64,000 bases of DNA from Certhia americana. Its lineage: Eukaryota; Chordata; Aves; Passeriformes; Certhiidae. Shown one piece after another: positions 1 through 11,500 of this stretch; the first letter of the stretch is position 1; every line of letters begins with the position of its first letter. The notes below the pieces were generated by a model. That model was not told the DNA's origin. It searched no databases and was given only the letters and a program-made list of their open reading frames with translations. The stretch spans positions 30,460,834 to 30,524,833 of the forward strand of contig CM031879.1 in NCBI GenBank assembly GCA_018697195.1. The letters run 5' to 3'. The position numbers and the translations under genes were made by a program.

Positions 1-3000
1 CAGATATGACTGCAGTCCCTGCTACGTAGAGGCCATCCCTAACACAAAGGAACTAACATCCATTCAGCTGGTGAAAACTCTTTTGTAGTAATGTTATCAC
101 TCAGCAGCCTGCAATGATTATCTTAGAGTATTCACCAAAGCCTGCAGAAAGCACCCAGTGACTTTTCTTTGCAGCAGCAGCAAAAAAAAATTATTTTTAC
201 ACAGGGGAACACCCTTCTCCTCTCTGGTATTGCTCTGCGATTAGCAGATTTTCTAGAGGTTACTAGGCGTCTGGAAGTACTTCCATAATTTTCATGCAAG
301 CTGAAGAAGATATAAAAAGGAAATTATTAAGAAGTAGGGAGGTTTCTGGCAAATAGATGAGAGAGTAGCAAATAAAGAGATTGCAGCACAATGCAAATTA
401 GTGACATTCTTGATGTGCATTTCTAAGTTACACATCTTGCAGTCAGCATGAGATAACCAGGAAAAAACTTCTGCTGAGGGTGCAGATGAACACACTGTCC
501 ACTGTGTGTGTGAAGAGCTCTGGATCAAATAACAGTGCCTAGAATCACAACTGCTTCAAGACAACTATGCCTTTATCTCTAAATCAAAATTCTTAATAAA
601 ACTGAAGATTGTAGTAAATTCTGATCATAAGTGCAAAATCACTGAAGTTTCTTTGTCTGCTGACTGTGACCTGATGCTGTGCTAATTGTTCAGGTGGTAA
701 GGATGGTCAGTGTTGGGCTTTTCTATGTAAGTCAAGTAGCATCTCCACCTCAGTTTCTTTATTTTCTACTCCTGACAGAAAAAAAAATGTATCATGAATG
801 GTCTGCATTACACATCATGAAGGGAAAAATCACAGATGAACAGATATTAATTCTGTTATTTGTGTAAGGGAATGATAGACAAATTCAGTTTAAAGCACAG
901 AGCAATGTTTGTTTCCCTGGCCAGCCACATACTTCCTGTGTGAGCTGTAAAGTATGAAGGCATGGGAGGTGCTGATAAAATGTTGTGATATCTCTGTTGG
1001 TCTGTTGTTACATTGCCAGCTCTAACACAGCAATAAATTAATTCAAGCATTGGACAGCAGTTCTTTCTCACAAAAGGTGTTACCAGGTTCAGCTGATTCA
1101 ATTACCAGCTCTCAAAAGGCCAATTAAAAAAACAAAACCAAACCAAACAAACCCCACTGCTTTAAGAATATGTTTGGACAAGATTCAAGCAGGAAAAATT
1201 GGAAAAGCAGCTTTGCTGGCTGGTAACATGACAGTCTTGGAAGCATCTAAGCCCCTGGTTGAAAGATTTGTGTGTAAGCCCTGGAATTCTGCACTCAACA
1301 GGGAATCACTGCTGAGTATCTAATACACATCCTAGGTCTGACATTTTGGGCATTGTTGCTTAACACTGTTGTGAGTGACCTTAAACAAAACATCTCATAA
1401 TTGCCAATGGTTTGCTAATGGCAAAGAGTATGATCCACCAGTAGAGAGCAGCTGGGATTGCTTTTTTAATTGACCAAACGAAATAAAATGTGTATTAACT
1501 GTAAGCATATGAACAAAAATCAGTACTAACATGTAAACGTATGCTCACACCTATGCAGAAAGGAACACAGGCTAAATTAATGAGGAGTTCACACTGGAAA
1601 ATGTACTTTTCAACCAGCTGGTAGATCTAACTTTCTTGCACAGCCACATCCTAAAGGAACAAGGACATCAATTCTATTCCATAAAAAAGCCCTGAAAACA
1701 CCATATACTAGGGGGAAGTTTATTACTACTTTTAACCCATTTGTGTCACAACAAATACACTCTTGACCCACTTCTTTGGTCTGTAATTTAAGGAGCTACT
1801 GAAGTGTTCACATAGTAAAGGGCTTCTTTGTGCTTACACAGACCAATACAACGCATAGCTTTTATAAAAGGCTACAGGACGTATTTGGTATTAATCAATC
1901 TCTCACTTTTAATTTAATTTAAATTTTAATTTAAAATTTAACTTTGTCTTTTAATATCAGTATCTACGTTCAATCTGAGACAAAATTTTCTCCATCATTG
2001 TGACTCCTAACTCTGGAGTACAAAATATCACCAGAGACATCCGCAAACACTTTTACTTTTCCACGCAACTGATTTTTCATATCCTGAAGTTAGTTCAGTA
2101 CTGTCACTACTTGCAGATTCATATCTCTTACAGAAGTATACAGGAACGTAGGTAAAGTGAACTCAGAGGAAAATCACAACTCTTCCCATTCATTGCCACA
2201 GTGAATGAAATCTGATAGTTTTGCCTCTGTATAGCATGATGACAAAACGCTGTTCTCATATACAAAGCCTGTATCTGCATACATCGACCAGGATGGGCTA
2301 TAACTAGGACTAAATACCTGAAATTAATACAGCTGAATGCCAACCCATGTTTAATCCAATTAAAAGGACTGATGTGCATCATTTGGAATGAACATGAGGC
2401 AACTTAATGAGTCACAATAGGTCTCATGAGCATTTTTGTTGGTAATTAGGGCCATAAAGCTACAGGGAATTATTTCAATCACCCACTGCCCATCACAACA
2501 TAAGATATCATTTAATAACAAAGCAAACCACAACATCATAATTGCAGTGCAATACAAATTTAGCTAAGAGAGATGTGCCTGAGATGCAGGCATGTGTATT
2601 ATTCCCAATTAAGTCAGCTTTACAGCTAACTAGCATTCTTAGCTTGCTGGTCAAAAATGTGGCCTCAAAGATGGCCACATAGACCAGTCCACCTTCTGAA
2701 TCAAAAGTGACTTGAATTGCAGCTGGGGTATTTAAGTATACAAAAGACTGGCAAGCACTTCTGCTGAGAGTTAGGACTACATGCAACAGAATCTATTGCA
2801 ATGCAATGCAACAGAAGTCACATTCACAATCAAATCAGTGTCACTTAAAAGGATCGTGGCTAGTTTAAACAGTTTAACTGCACTGATTTAGATTAAATGA
2901 TAAATCTCTGCATTTACAAAAGGCATACATCAAAACGGTGATAAAGATGACCTTGTAGTTCAAGAGACACTGGAGATTCAGGCACATGTTCCCAGTTCTT

Positions 3001-4680
3001 GTATTCAGCAGATCCAGAGGAGTTTTCAATTCTACAACTGCAAGAATTCTACAAACCATAAGATTCATTTCCAAACTCAAGAACAACCTTACAGTACTTG
3101 GCTGACAACGCTGAGCAGACTGAGTGTCTAAGCTGGTAGTTATGTATGATCAATGTAAAAGATATGTATGAACAATGTAAATGATATCAAGTATGCAAAC
3201 AAGTAGACAAATAGATTCAGGGAATATAAATGTATCCATGGCTTACTGTGTACCGTAAGTCTGTGGAAAAATCCAAACAACAAAAAGGAAAGAAATCATT
3301 AAAACTTACCTAAGAAATACATGTGCATAGTCAATAATTCATGTATTCATTCGTTCTCCCAGCCAATCATCCATGTTTCTTATTAAGGTATTTGGACTGG
3401 TCTGTGAATTGCATCAGGCCTGAAGCCCAGAACAGATGCACTAAGAGGGGAAAATCCTTAGGAAAATGCTTCCTGGTTAAGCACATAAATTGTTCTACTG
3501 AAGCCGACAGTCTTGTTCTGTTGTTGCTGTTTTGGGTTTTTTAAGTGAGCAAAGAAAAATCAAAGCTTTTGAGAATACACAGACCAATGCACTTTGAAAG
3601 TATAAAAATGTTATAGAATCATGTTTGCTTTTACTGAACATGGGTGAATTCTAATTCCTTGTCTAAAGGCACATAAAGCTGACCACATAATTCAATTGCA
3701 GCAACATTACACAGTTTTAAAAACTCACATCCATTTATCCAGTTCTGTCAAACTAACTGCCAGTATATTGAAAACAATATAAAAATAAAGATCTTAAAAT
3801 AACAAATTACTTAGAAAACAATCCTGCACCCTTTGCTTCACAAAGCACCCCTAAAGACTTGCGTGTATGGGTACAGTCAATGCTGTGCCACTGGGAACCT
3901 GTTTATTGTATCATTTGCAATGGTTCTCGCAGTAAAACAACACAACATACAAGTAGGGATGCTCAAATTTGGAAAGTTTTTCCTTTTTCATTACAAGACA
4001 AAAAACCAAAAATATTAGAACATTGAGTAAGACCGAAGACTTCCAGGAAAGTCTGAAAAAAAGCTATTACTCAAAATTTTTAAATTGTATGGCAGTAAAA
4101 ATTTGTCCTTCATTTGACTTCTTCAGAATATTTTTTCAAGACTCCCAGATTTGAAAGCTACAGTATATCAAAACTCATGGATGTTTTCCAACTTCCTGGG
4201 TTTATAGAAGGGGAACAGAACCATGCTGCCTTACAGGACAGCATTTGGAGTACCAAGAATTTGGAAAAAAATATTGTAGAGACCAACACCTTTGTGAAAT
4301 GTTAATTGTTATGGTGAATGATGAATGGTATCCTCCAAAAGGAAGCTCCCAGGCAACCATCAGGCCTAAGCTCCCTGCATTACTACAGGTAACAGATACC
4401 GAAGAGCTCCGGCTGGCTGTCCAGGAGCCAGCTTTAGAAACGGGTTAAAAATTGCTGGTATGGAATTCTGAGGGACAGAATACTCACTGCTGGTGACATA
4501 GAAGGTACCCGGGACCCAACCATTCCACACCACATGCCCTTGTTTTCTCTCCCTGCCTGGGTCCATCTTAAAACTTCTCAATGAAGGATTTACCCTCTCC
4601 TCACTTAGAGAAAATAACGGAGCGCTGCGCTCGCACACGGGCCGAGAAAGGCACAAAGCTTCACTCCTGCTGAAGAACCA
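1..4680. other. 5' flank of MON2, no gene recognised
   Basis: This is AT-rich intergenic sequence upstream of the MON2 CpG island. Open frames are all under about 100 codons, scattered on both strands, and none resembles a protein I know or sits between convincing splice sites. It holds A/T-rich low-complexity stretches (for example TTTAAATT-type sequence near 1908-1940) and a small hairpin near 2657-2680 (TGTGGCC / GGCCACA). In mammals USP15 lies upstream of MON2 in the same orientation. I saw no USP15 exon here, so the 3' end of any such neighbour must lie further left. Confidence 0.6.
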
Positions 4681-4688
4681 CAGAGTGG

Positions 4689-4875
4689 GCAAGGCTGGAA
4701 GGGAACAAACACTTCGGGTCATCTCGTCCAACCTCCCTGCACAAGCACAGAATTGTATTCAGACGGTTCTTGAGTCTCCAGCGAGGGAGACTCCGCACAT
4801 TCTCTGGGCAATCTGTTTCAGTGCACAATCACTCGCATTGGAAAGAAAGCAAGAACTTCAGGATTCAAATGAAAA
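4689..4875 (-). repeat. CR1 LINE 3' fragment (diverged)
   Basis: The + strand reads as the reverse complement of an avian CR1 tail: the aggctggaaggga opening, then tcatctcgtccaacctccctgc, then a gggagactccgcacattctctgggcaatctgtt block. These match, from memory of the consensus, the usual order of CR1 segments, so the element lies on the minus strand. The terminal ATTCTRTG repeats are missing and divergence is considerable, which suggests an old copy. It abuts the upstream edge of the MON2 CpG island. Confidence 0.7.
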
Positions 4876-5198
4876 ACAGTCTACATCGCTTCTTGCTTTT
4901 TAAAATCAAACGGTCCTGAGAGCCGGACTTGGCCAGAGGGGCCCAACTCCCACAGGCCTGCAGCCGCTCGGCGGGGCTGGCGGCGGCTGAAGCTCCGAGA
5001 GCTCAGGGACCCTCCGCCAACGCCGCGGACTGTCCCCTCCCCACGGCGACTCCCCAGCGCCAGCGGCGCCGCCTCGGCCAGGTCACAGCGCCCCTCCTGC
5101 TCTTCTCGCCGACCCAGTGACACTGTGGCGAAGGGGCCCCGGGTGAAGAGCCCCGCTCCCCGGGCAGCGCCGGGCAGCAGGACGAGTCTGGATGCCGC

Positions 5199-5260
5199 CT
5201 CCCTCCCTCCCTCCTTCCCTCCCTTCTTCCCTCCCTCCTTCCCTCCCTCCTTCCCTCCCT
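5199..5260 (+). repeat. polypyrimidine minisatellite, 12-bp unit ccctccctcctt
   Basis: About five imperfect copies of a C/T-only 12-mer form a 60-base homopyrimidine tract 220 bases upstream of the MON2 ATG. Such polypurine-polypyrimidine mirror tracts can adopt triplex DNA and are often length-variable. Its position is at or just before the likely transcription start. On the minus strand it creates a spurious Gly-Lys-Glu-rich open frame. Confidence 0.9.
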
Positions 5261-5481
5261 GCCGGCGGCCGCCGCTCTCCCCGCCCCCGGCCGTGTGTGC
5301 GGAAGCTGCCGGCGCCCGGGATTGTGGGAGCGGGAGGGGGACGCGGCGCGGGGAGGGGACGCGGCCGGGGCCGGAGGGTTCCGGTGTGGGGCGCAGACGT
5401 GTCGGCCGGGGCCGCGGAGCGACAGGCGCTGCCCCTGCCCGCTCGGAACAGCGCCCGGCCCGGGGCCGGCCTGGCGGCGCC

Positions 5482-5592
5482 ATGGCCGGGACCAGCAGCC
5501 CCGAAGCCGTGAAGAAGCTGCTGGAAAATATGCAGGGGGACCTGCGGGGCCTGAGCCTGGAGTGCCGGAAAAAATTCCCCCCCGTCAAAGAG
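5482..5592 (+). CDS. MON2: MON2 exon 1 (coding part)
   Basis: Residues 1-37, beginning [17 protein letters not shown], the start of the DCB region. The donor GTGAGT follows in phase 0. The reading frame also stays open upstream of the ATG as far as 5125 without another in-frame ATG. The whole exon lies in the CpG island. It is followed by the 12.8-kb intron 1. Confidence 0.97.
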
Positions 5593-8500
5593 GTGAGTGG
5601 CGCTGAGCCGAGTCAAGCCGGGCCGTGCTGGGCTGAGCCGGGCGGCGGACGCTGTTCCGGAGGGCCCTCCCTGGCCCTGGGGCCCGGCCGGAGCGGGGCT
5701 GCCGGTGTGCCCGTGCTCCAGTACCCAGCCCGCTGCCGTTCCCGGTGAGCTCCGACCTCCACGGCCGCGGGCTGTGCCCAGACGTGGCTGTGCCCAGACG
5801 TGGCTGTGCCTGTCCCGTGTTGTGTGGCTGTTTTCAGTGCGATGCCGAGGCGGGGGCCGTGGGCCGGGCTGTGCCCCTTGGGGAGCGGGGCTGGCGGACA
5901 GACAGACCGGCTGTTGACGGGCGAAGCGGGGACGGCCCCGCTGCACCCTCGGCGCCCTCCGGGGGAAAAACAAAGTTCGGCTTGGCTGTCTCGGCACCAC
6001 CGAGCGAGCGGANNNNNNNNNNCGCCCCTCGGGTCTGTGCCTTGCCCCTCTCTCGAAGGCTGTGGTGCCCGGGCCGGTGTGCATTATTCCTCACCATTGC
6101 TCACCCCTGGCTGCCGGTGTGAGCTGTGCGGGTCGCTCGTCATCGCTACCACGTCGTTTTGGGGTTGTGTGGCTTTCCAATCGTGTGGGGACAACCGAGG
6201 AAGCTTGAGAGACACAGAAGTTTCGGTTGCTTTTTTTTTTTTCCTCCTTTCTTAAAAAAAAGCCATTAATAAACTCATTTTAGTAGGATTGTACGTTTTA
6301 TTTTTGGAACCTGAGTTTATGCTATGCAGCCTGGGACCTCAATAATCTCGGGGAGCAGGATTACTTTAACTGAAGAACAATCGGAATTTTTCTTGCTAAC
6401 TTAAAATATGCTTTTTTAAGCATATGTTTTTCTGTTGTTTTCATACAGTCAGTTTAACTTTTTTCCCTGTCAGCAGTTTGCCATTTGCCGTTTAAAAAAG
6501 CTTTCTATGAAATAGTGGGAAGAAAAATACTAAAAGATTAAGTCAGATTAAGATGCAGACCCAGAAGCACGTAAGAAAGGCATGTGTTATGTGACTTAAG
6601 TTCCAATTAAGTGATAGCATACTTAATGTTGTATGAAGTATTATACACTTTAACAGCTGAATTGAAGCAAATGACTGTGCTTGATTTGAAAGACAAGAAG
6701 CAACTCACTGTAGCAGAGCATGTTATGTACTATTTTAGTTTGCAGAGGAATGCTGGTGTATTTGAGAAATTTTGTGTGGTCACAGAAAAGCCAAGAGAAA
6801 GTTGTGATCAGTCCTGAGGAATTGTGTGTGGTCACATGGAAATAAGAAAAAGCTGCGGTCAGTAGAACAGAAATCTCTGTGTTTGGAGAGAGATGGGAGT
6901 CCTGCTTGCACTCCCTTCTGTGTATTACTGTGTGACTCTTGTTTAGTCTCTGAACAAGTCTCCCCACTGTGTTAATGTTTATTTTCTTTGAGATCTGCAA
7001 AGCAGTTGGGCAGTGTCGTTCATAAGCTAGTATTTTTAGCAATGCTTCATTACATTTGCTATGGCTGAATATTATGGTAAGTACTGCATGTACTTCATAC
7101 TTGTTCAGCACGTTTATCATATTCTTGTGAAAGTTTGACTTCTGTGTTGTTCACTTTAAATTGGCAGTGGTTAATTAAGCAGTATAGCTTACTTCATTAA
7201 AGGCACTTTTTTGCAGTTGTCTGGGATTTGGATAGGTTTATTGGAATAGTACTGGAAGATGTTTAAAAGAGGTGGGACTTTCTGCTGGGAGTTGTGTGCT
7301 CTTACAAAGAGTCTGAGGGGAAAACAGTCCTACAGTAGGATGTATGATACAGTAGCAGGAAACGATCTTATTTCCTCATTTCTGGAAGCCCTTTTTTTGT
7401 TCTAGTTCTAAAGAAAATGGGTGTTCTTTTTTTGGTCAAATCTCAGCTGCTAAAGAGCTATTTTAATTGCATGCTTTTGGTCTGATCATGGTTAGATTTG
7501 GCTAGAGTGATCAGATGAATGACATATTCTTCTTATTGACTTGAAACAGCACCATTTTTTTAAACCATGTTTAAATAGTAGTGTTTAAGAACAAATTCAT
7601 GCTACTTACAATCTCTCTTTTTTACTTGCAGTGTAACTAAACTCTCCCACATGCATTTTAATTTATGAGTTTATATTGCAGTTGATGTGTATGCTTTCAT
7701 GTCACTTAATCACCTTACCGTACTGGGATGAAACTGTCAAAAAACTCCTAGTCCCAATGAAGAGTTATGAGATGTATATCATAGTTTTTAGATTTGGTAG
7801 GTACTTTATAAAGGTAAACTGCTTCTCATAATCTTTCTAGTGTCTGACATGGTCAAAGATTTTGCTCACAGTTGTTATCTTCAGCTGCTTCTAAAATGTA
7901 TTGTCTGTTCTGGTTTTATTTTGTTTGTTTTGTTTTTATATTAATAGTATTAAAATTCTAAAAAGTTAGTTTGCCTGATAGGTTTGCTGTGATAAAAGTA
8001 GTAATGACTTCTCAGTTCTGCTGCTAGTTGCTCAGATGATTAACTTGAGTAAGTTCTTAAACCAATACCGTAAGGATTTAGACCAGTTGTATGATCAGAG
8101 TAATAGAGCCTTTTTTATTAAAAGGGTTTTAGTTTTCACTCCTTAAACACCTTTCTAATTGCATGTGTTATTACAAAATTATGCAGTATCTCTTCAGTTC
8201 AGAGAGAACAAAACAATATTAAATGATTTTTGAACAGGCATGTACGTGACACAGCTGAAGAAGTTTACTGGAATTCTTTTGGGGGAGGAGGGTGAGGGTG
8301 GGGTTTGGATGCAGAAGAGAAGGAGACAGCCAACTGTGAGATCTAGATCTTATCCTCAGTTAGGAGGTAGACCTAAGTTCTTAATGAACCTTTATTGAAA
8401 CTGGAACTTGAACTCTTCAGTGTTTTGAGGGCTTTCATTTCAGTTTTTCTGTTACTCTGAGTCTGTAAAGTTTTCTTAGTAGGTCATGTTTATGTGAAAA

Positions 8501-11500
8501 TCATGTAGGCTTTAAGTCCAGTAACTTAGAGCAGTAGAGTCTGAGGTTTTTGCTGACTTCAGTAATCTGTTAAGAAACGTTGAAATTACAGAGTTACTCC
8601 CAGTGTTAAACTTGGGACACAAATATGTGGCCAACTTCCTTCCCCTTAGAGCATTTGTAGAGAAATAACAGGATGTTGTGTTGGCTCCAGAGTACCCATA
8701 TGTTGTCTGTGCTCTGTGTTACAAATAATATCAGAGTAGCATTTTCCTAGGTTATGCCATTTAAGGCTTTAAAAATGGGAGCTGCAGAAAGAACCTGTAC
8801 GTCTGCAATTATGTTGCTGACAATGTTTGGGGTTTAAATAACATAACAGACTTATTTTTCTTAAGGGTGTGGAGAATACCAGTTACTATTACACTTGAAA
8901 CCCATTTCTCTTTATTGCTAGATGATTTTTCAGTTTGATACTTCCTTAGATCAGCACTGATTGCTGTACAGTATGACCAAGAAGTGATTTGGTGATTGTC
9001 TCTGATATGTCACACCTGTTTATACTGGCAGACATACAAATAATGACATTGCTGAAAAATGAGTTTGAATTTTCTTGTTGTATTTCTGTTGCCCAATTAG
9101 AAAAGCAGATGCTAGTCGTGGATAGGATAGAAGCTCTTGGAGAAGTGTAAATAAAACACTGTCTTCTGGAGTTTGAAATTACAGAGGATGAAACAGTCTT
9201 TGGTATAGGCATCAGTCCTCTTGATGTTATCTAAAGTAATCTGGTGTTTCTCCTAGAAAACAATACTACTTGGTCATTAATATGTAATTTTTAATACAGT
9301 GTGCTCTGAGATTTGCTATGCTAGAGAGTATTATAATGCTGCTAACAGTCCACTGAATTGCATGCTGCACGCACTGAGCTCTATAAACTTCTAATCTGCT
9401 AGCGACCGGGGTTTTGGTATTGTGTACTGCATTTTGGTAATTTTGGTACTGCATTTGTGGAAAGCTGGTGCTGCTCTCCTTAGTGAACTGGAGTAAGAAT
9501 TTTATCACGGAATTGAAGATGGTTTAGTGTCCTAAATAGGTTACCTGCTGTTTCTTATTACAGAATGAAAATACTGTTCAGTAAACTGCATCTGATTTGG
9601 TTAGATAATTCCACTGCGTTAAAAAACTTAGAAATGCAAGGGGAAAATATTTATAAGTGGCAGAAATAATGGAGTTAAAATGAGAAATAAGTATATCCAG
9701 AAGTGTCTCACAGCCTGAATTCCAGTGGTACATAAATCCTTGTTTACACAGATCCAATCAAGCAGTCACAGCTTTCTAGCGGGTTTATAGTCTCTGTGTT
9801 GTCTCAGGTTTTTTCTTGACTTTTAAATAGAAGTAAAAGCAAAGTGAGTTTTAAAAAAGGCCACAACAAATTAACTCTTATCCAGCTCCCTGCACAGTTT
9901 CAGTTTCACACCACATCTGTGCTGGTAGGAGAGGGGTAGGGAGAGGGCAGACAGGGACTCCACTGCATCATCCCGTGGCAGGATCAGCTTGGCCTGGGTG
10001 TGCCTTGTTTTGTAAGTTGTGTAATGGGTTGCAGGTGCCTGTATGTTTTAGGACGTTTGTTGCTGTAATAGGACTGGAAAAGAAGCAGTGTTCAACTTGC
10101 CTCCACTGGAAGAGCAGCACAGAATTAGCTTTGAATGCTTTGGTCAGTAGAAATGATCTCTTGAGTCTCTTGGAAGAGAGCTTTTGGTAGTCTCACTCAG
10201 CTGTTTCTTTACCAGATCCTTGTTTGAAAGAGCAGTATTGCTTTTACTTAGCTGCTTATTTAGTTGTGTGTGCCTTTGGCACATAGACATATTTTTGAAA
10301 CTGTGTTGTAATTTTCTGTATCTAGGAAAAAGGATAGAATCCAATTTTGCAAGCTTTTTTTTTTTTCTTCTTCTTTTATAAGTAACTCTCCTTGCAGGCG
10401 AGTAGCCGTAGAAAGCTCATAGGGTAAAAGTCAAAAAGGTAGGATTTGAGTGACGTCTGGACAAAGCAAACTTTAAATTATTTAATTACAGTAGATTTGG
10501 TGTGGACTAGCCCTAGGCAAGAGTTAGGATTTGCCCTTTCTGAGAGGCTGTGTGTTGTGTTGTGTGAAGACAAGCATTATTCTACATTTCTTCCTTTGGA
10601 GCCCAGTCTTATTTGCACTGAGTGACTTACATGATAGTTCAGTCCCCTGGGTTAGATCATTCTTGCTTGGGAATGATATGCTAAACACATTTTAAAGCTA
10701 ATGCCAAAAAATTAATTGTGAAGCTTTTCCTTTTTAGAGATCCTCTGATATCACTGGGTAGCTGTGTGAAACTAAACATGAGGATGTATTGCAAAAGTTA
10801 AACACACATTAAAAAGATACAGATCAGTCAATTTAGTATATAACGTCAAAGTGATCATTAGGACTCCTAATGCAACTGGAAGGAACAGTTAAAACATGAA
10901 TATTTGTTAGCTGTTTGTTCAGTAATGGTAATATTTCAGAAATTTTGCTGAACATAGTGCAGTAGACATATTGGTGAAGGCTAAGAAAGAAAATTACATG
11001 CTGAACTGTCTTGTGATTTGAGCATCTGAGTCACTTGATGTACTTCTAGCGTTGAATAGTTTCTGAGTGCTTGGCGTTCATGCTACTTTAGTGGTAAAAG
11101 GATGAGCCAAATGAACCTAGGAAAGAAGAAACCTTTGTACATGCACCATTTTCTGTGGGAATAGCCAAGTTTTTGGATTTCCTGCTTTGTTTTTTGAATA
11201 AAATGATTTAAGTAATTCTGATACTACTGCCCCCAGGGAATTCAACCTGCACTAAACTTTCCAGGTTGGTTTATTTTCAGTTTTTCACTACATTTAAAGC
11301 ATGAAAACTAGAGTTTTTTGTGTTTTGGGTTTTTTTTAATAGCTATCCACTTAACTAATATTTTAAAGGTTTTTTTGAAGTATAGAAACAATGCTCTGTA
11401 AAATGTATGTTGTCATACTTAAGCAGCTTGCACTAAAGCATGTGTTTGACTAGAGGCTGCTCTGTAGCATTCTTGAGTTGCCAGCTGGTAGCTGAGCTGG

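Larger units (their letters stand above)
4915..6150 (+). promoter_or_regulatory. CpG-island promoter and 5' UTR of MON2
   Basis: GC content and CpG frequency rise sharply around 4915 and fall off after about 6150, against an AT-rich background on both sides. The island encloses MON2 exon 1. No TATA box is evident at a sensible distance. Several GC-box-like G-runs occur between 5320 and 5400, as expected of a dispersed-start housekeeping promoter. The transcription start cannot be placed exactly and is probably between about 5260 and 5450. The ATG at 5482 sits in a strong Kozak context (gcc before, G at +4). Confidence 0.8.

Noticed and set aside
1..4680. 3' exons of an upstream neighbour such as USP15
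   Set aside because: No peptide resembling a ubiquitin protease and no plausible terminal exon was seen in this flank.
4881..6084. Long minus-strand open frames (235 and 333 codons) across the CpG island
   Set aside because: They are Pro/Arg/Gly-rich products of GC-rich DNA, one reads through the N gap and the polypyrimidine repeat as Gly-Lys-Glu, and neither resembles a known protein.
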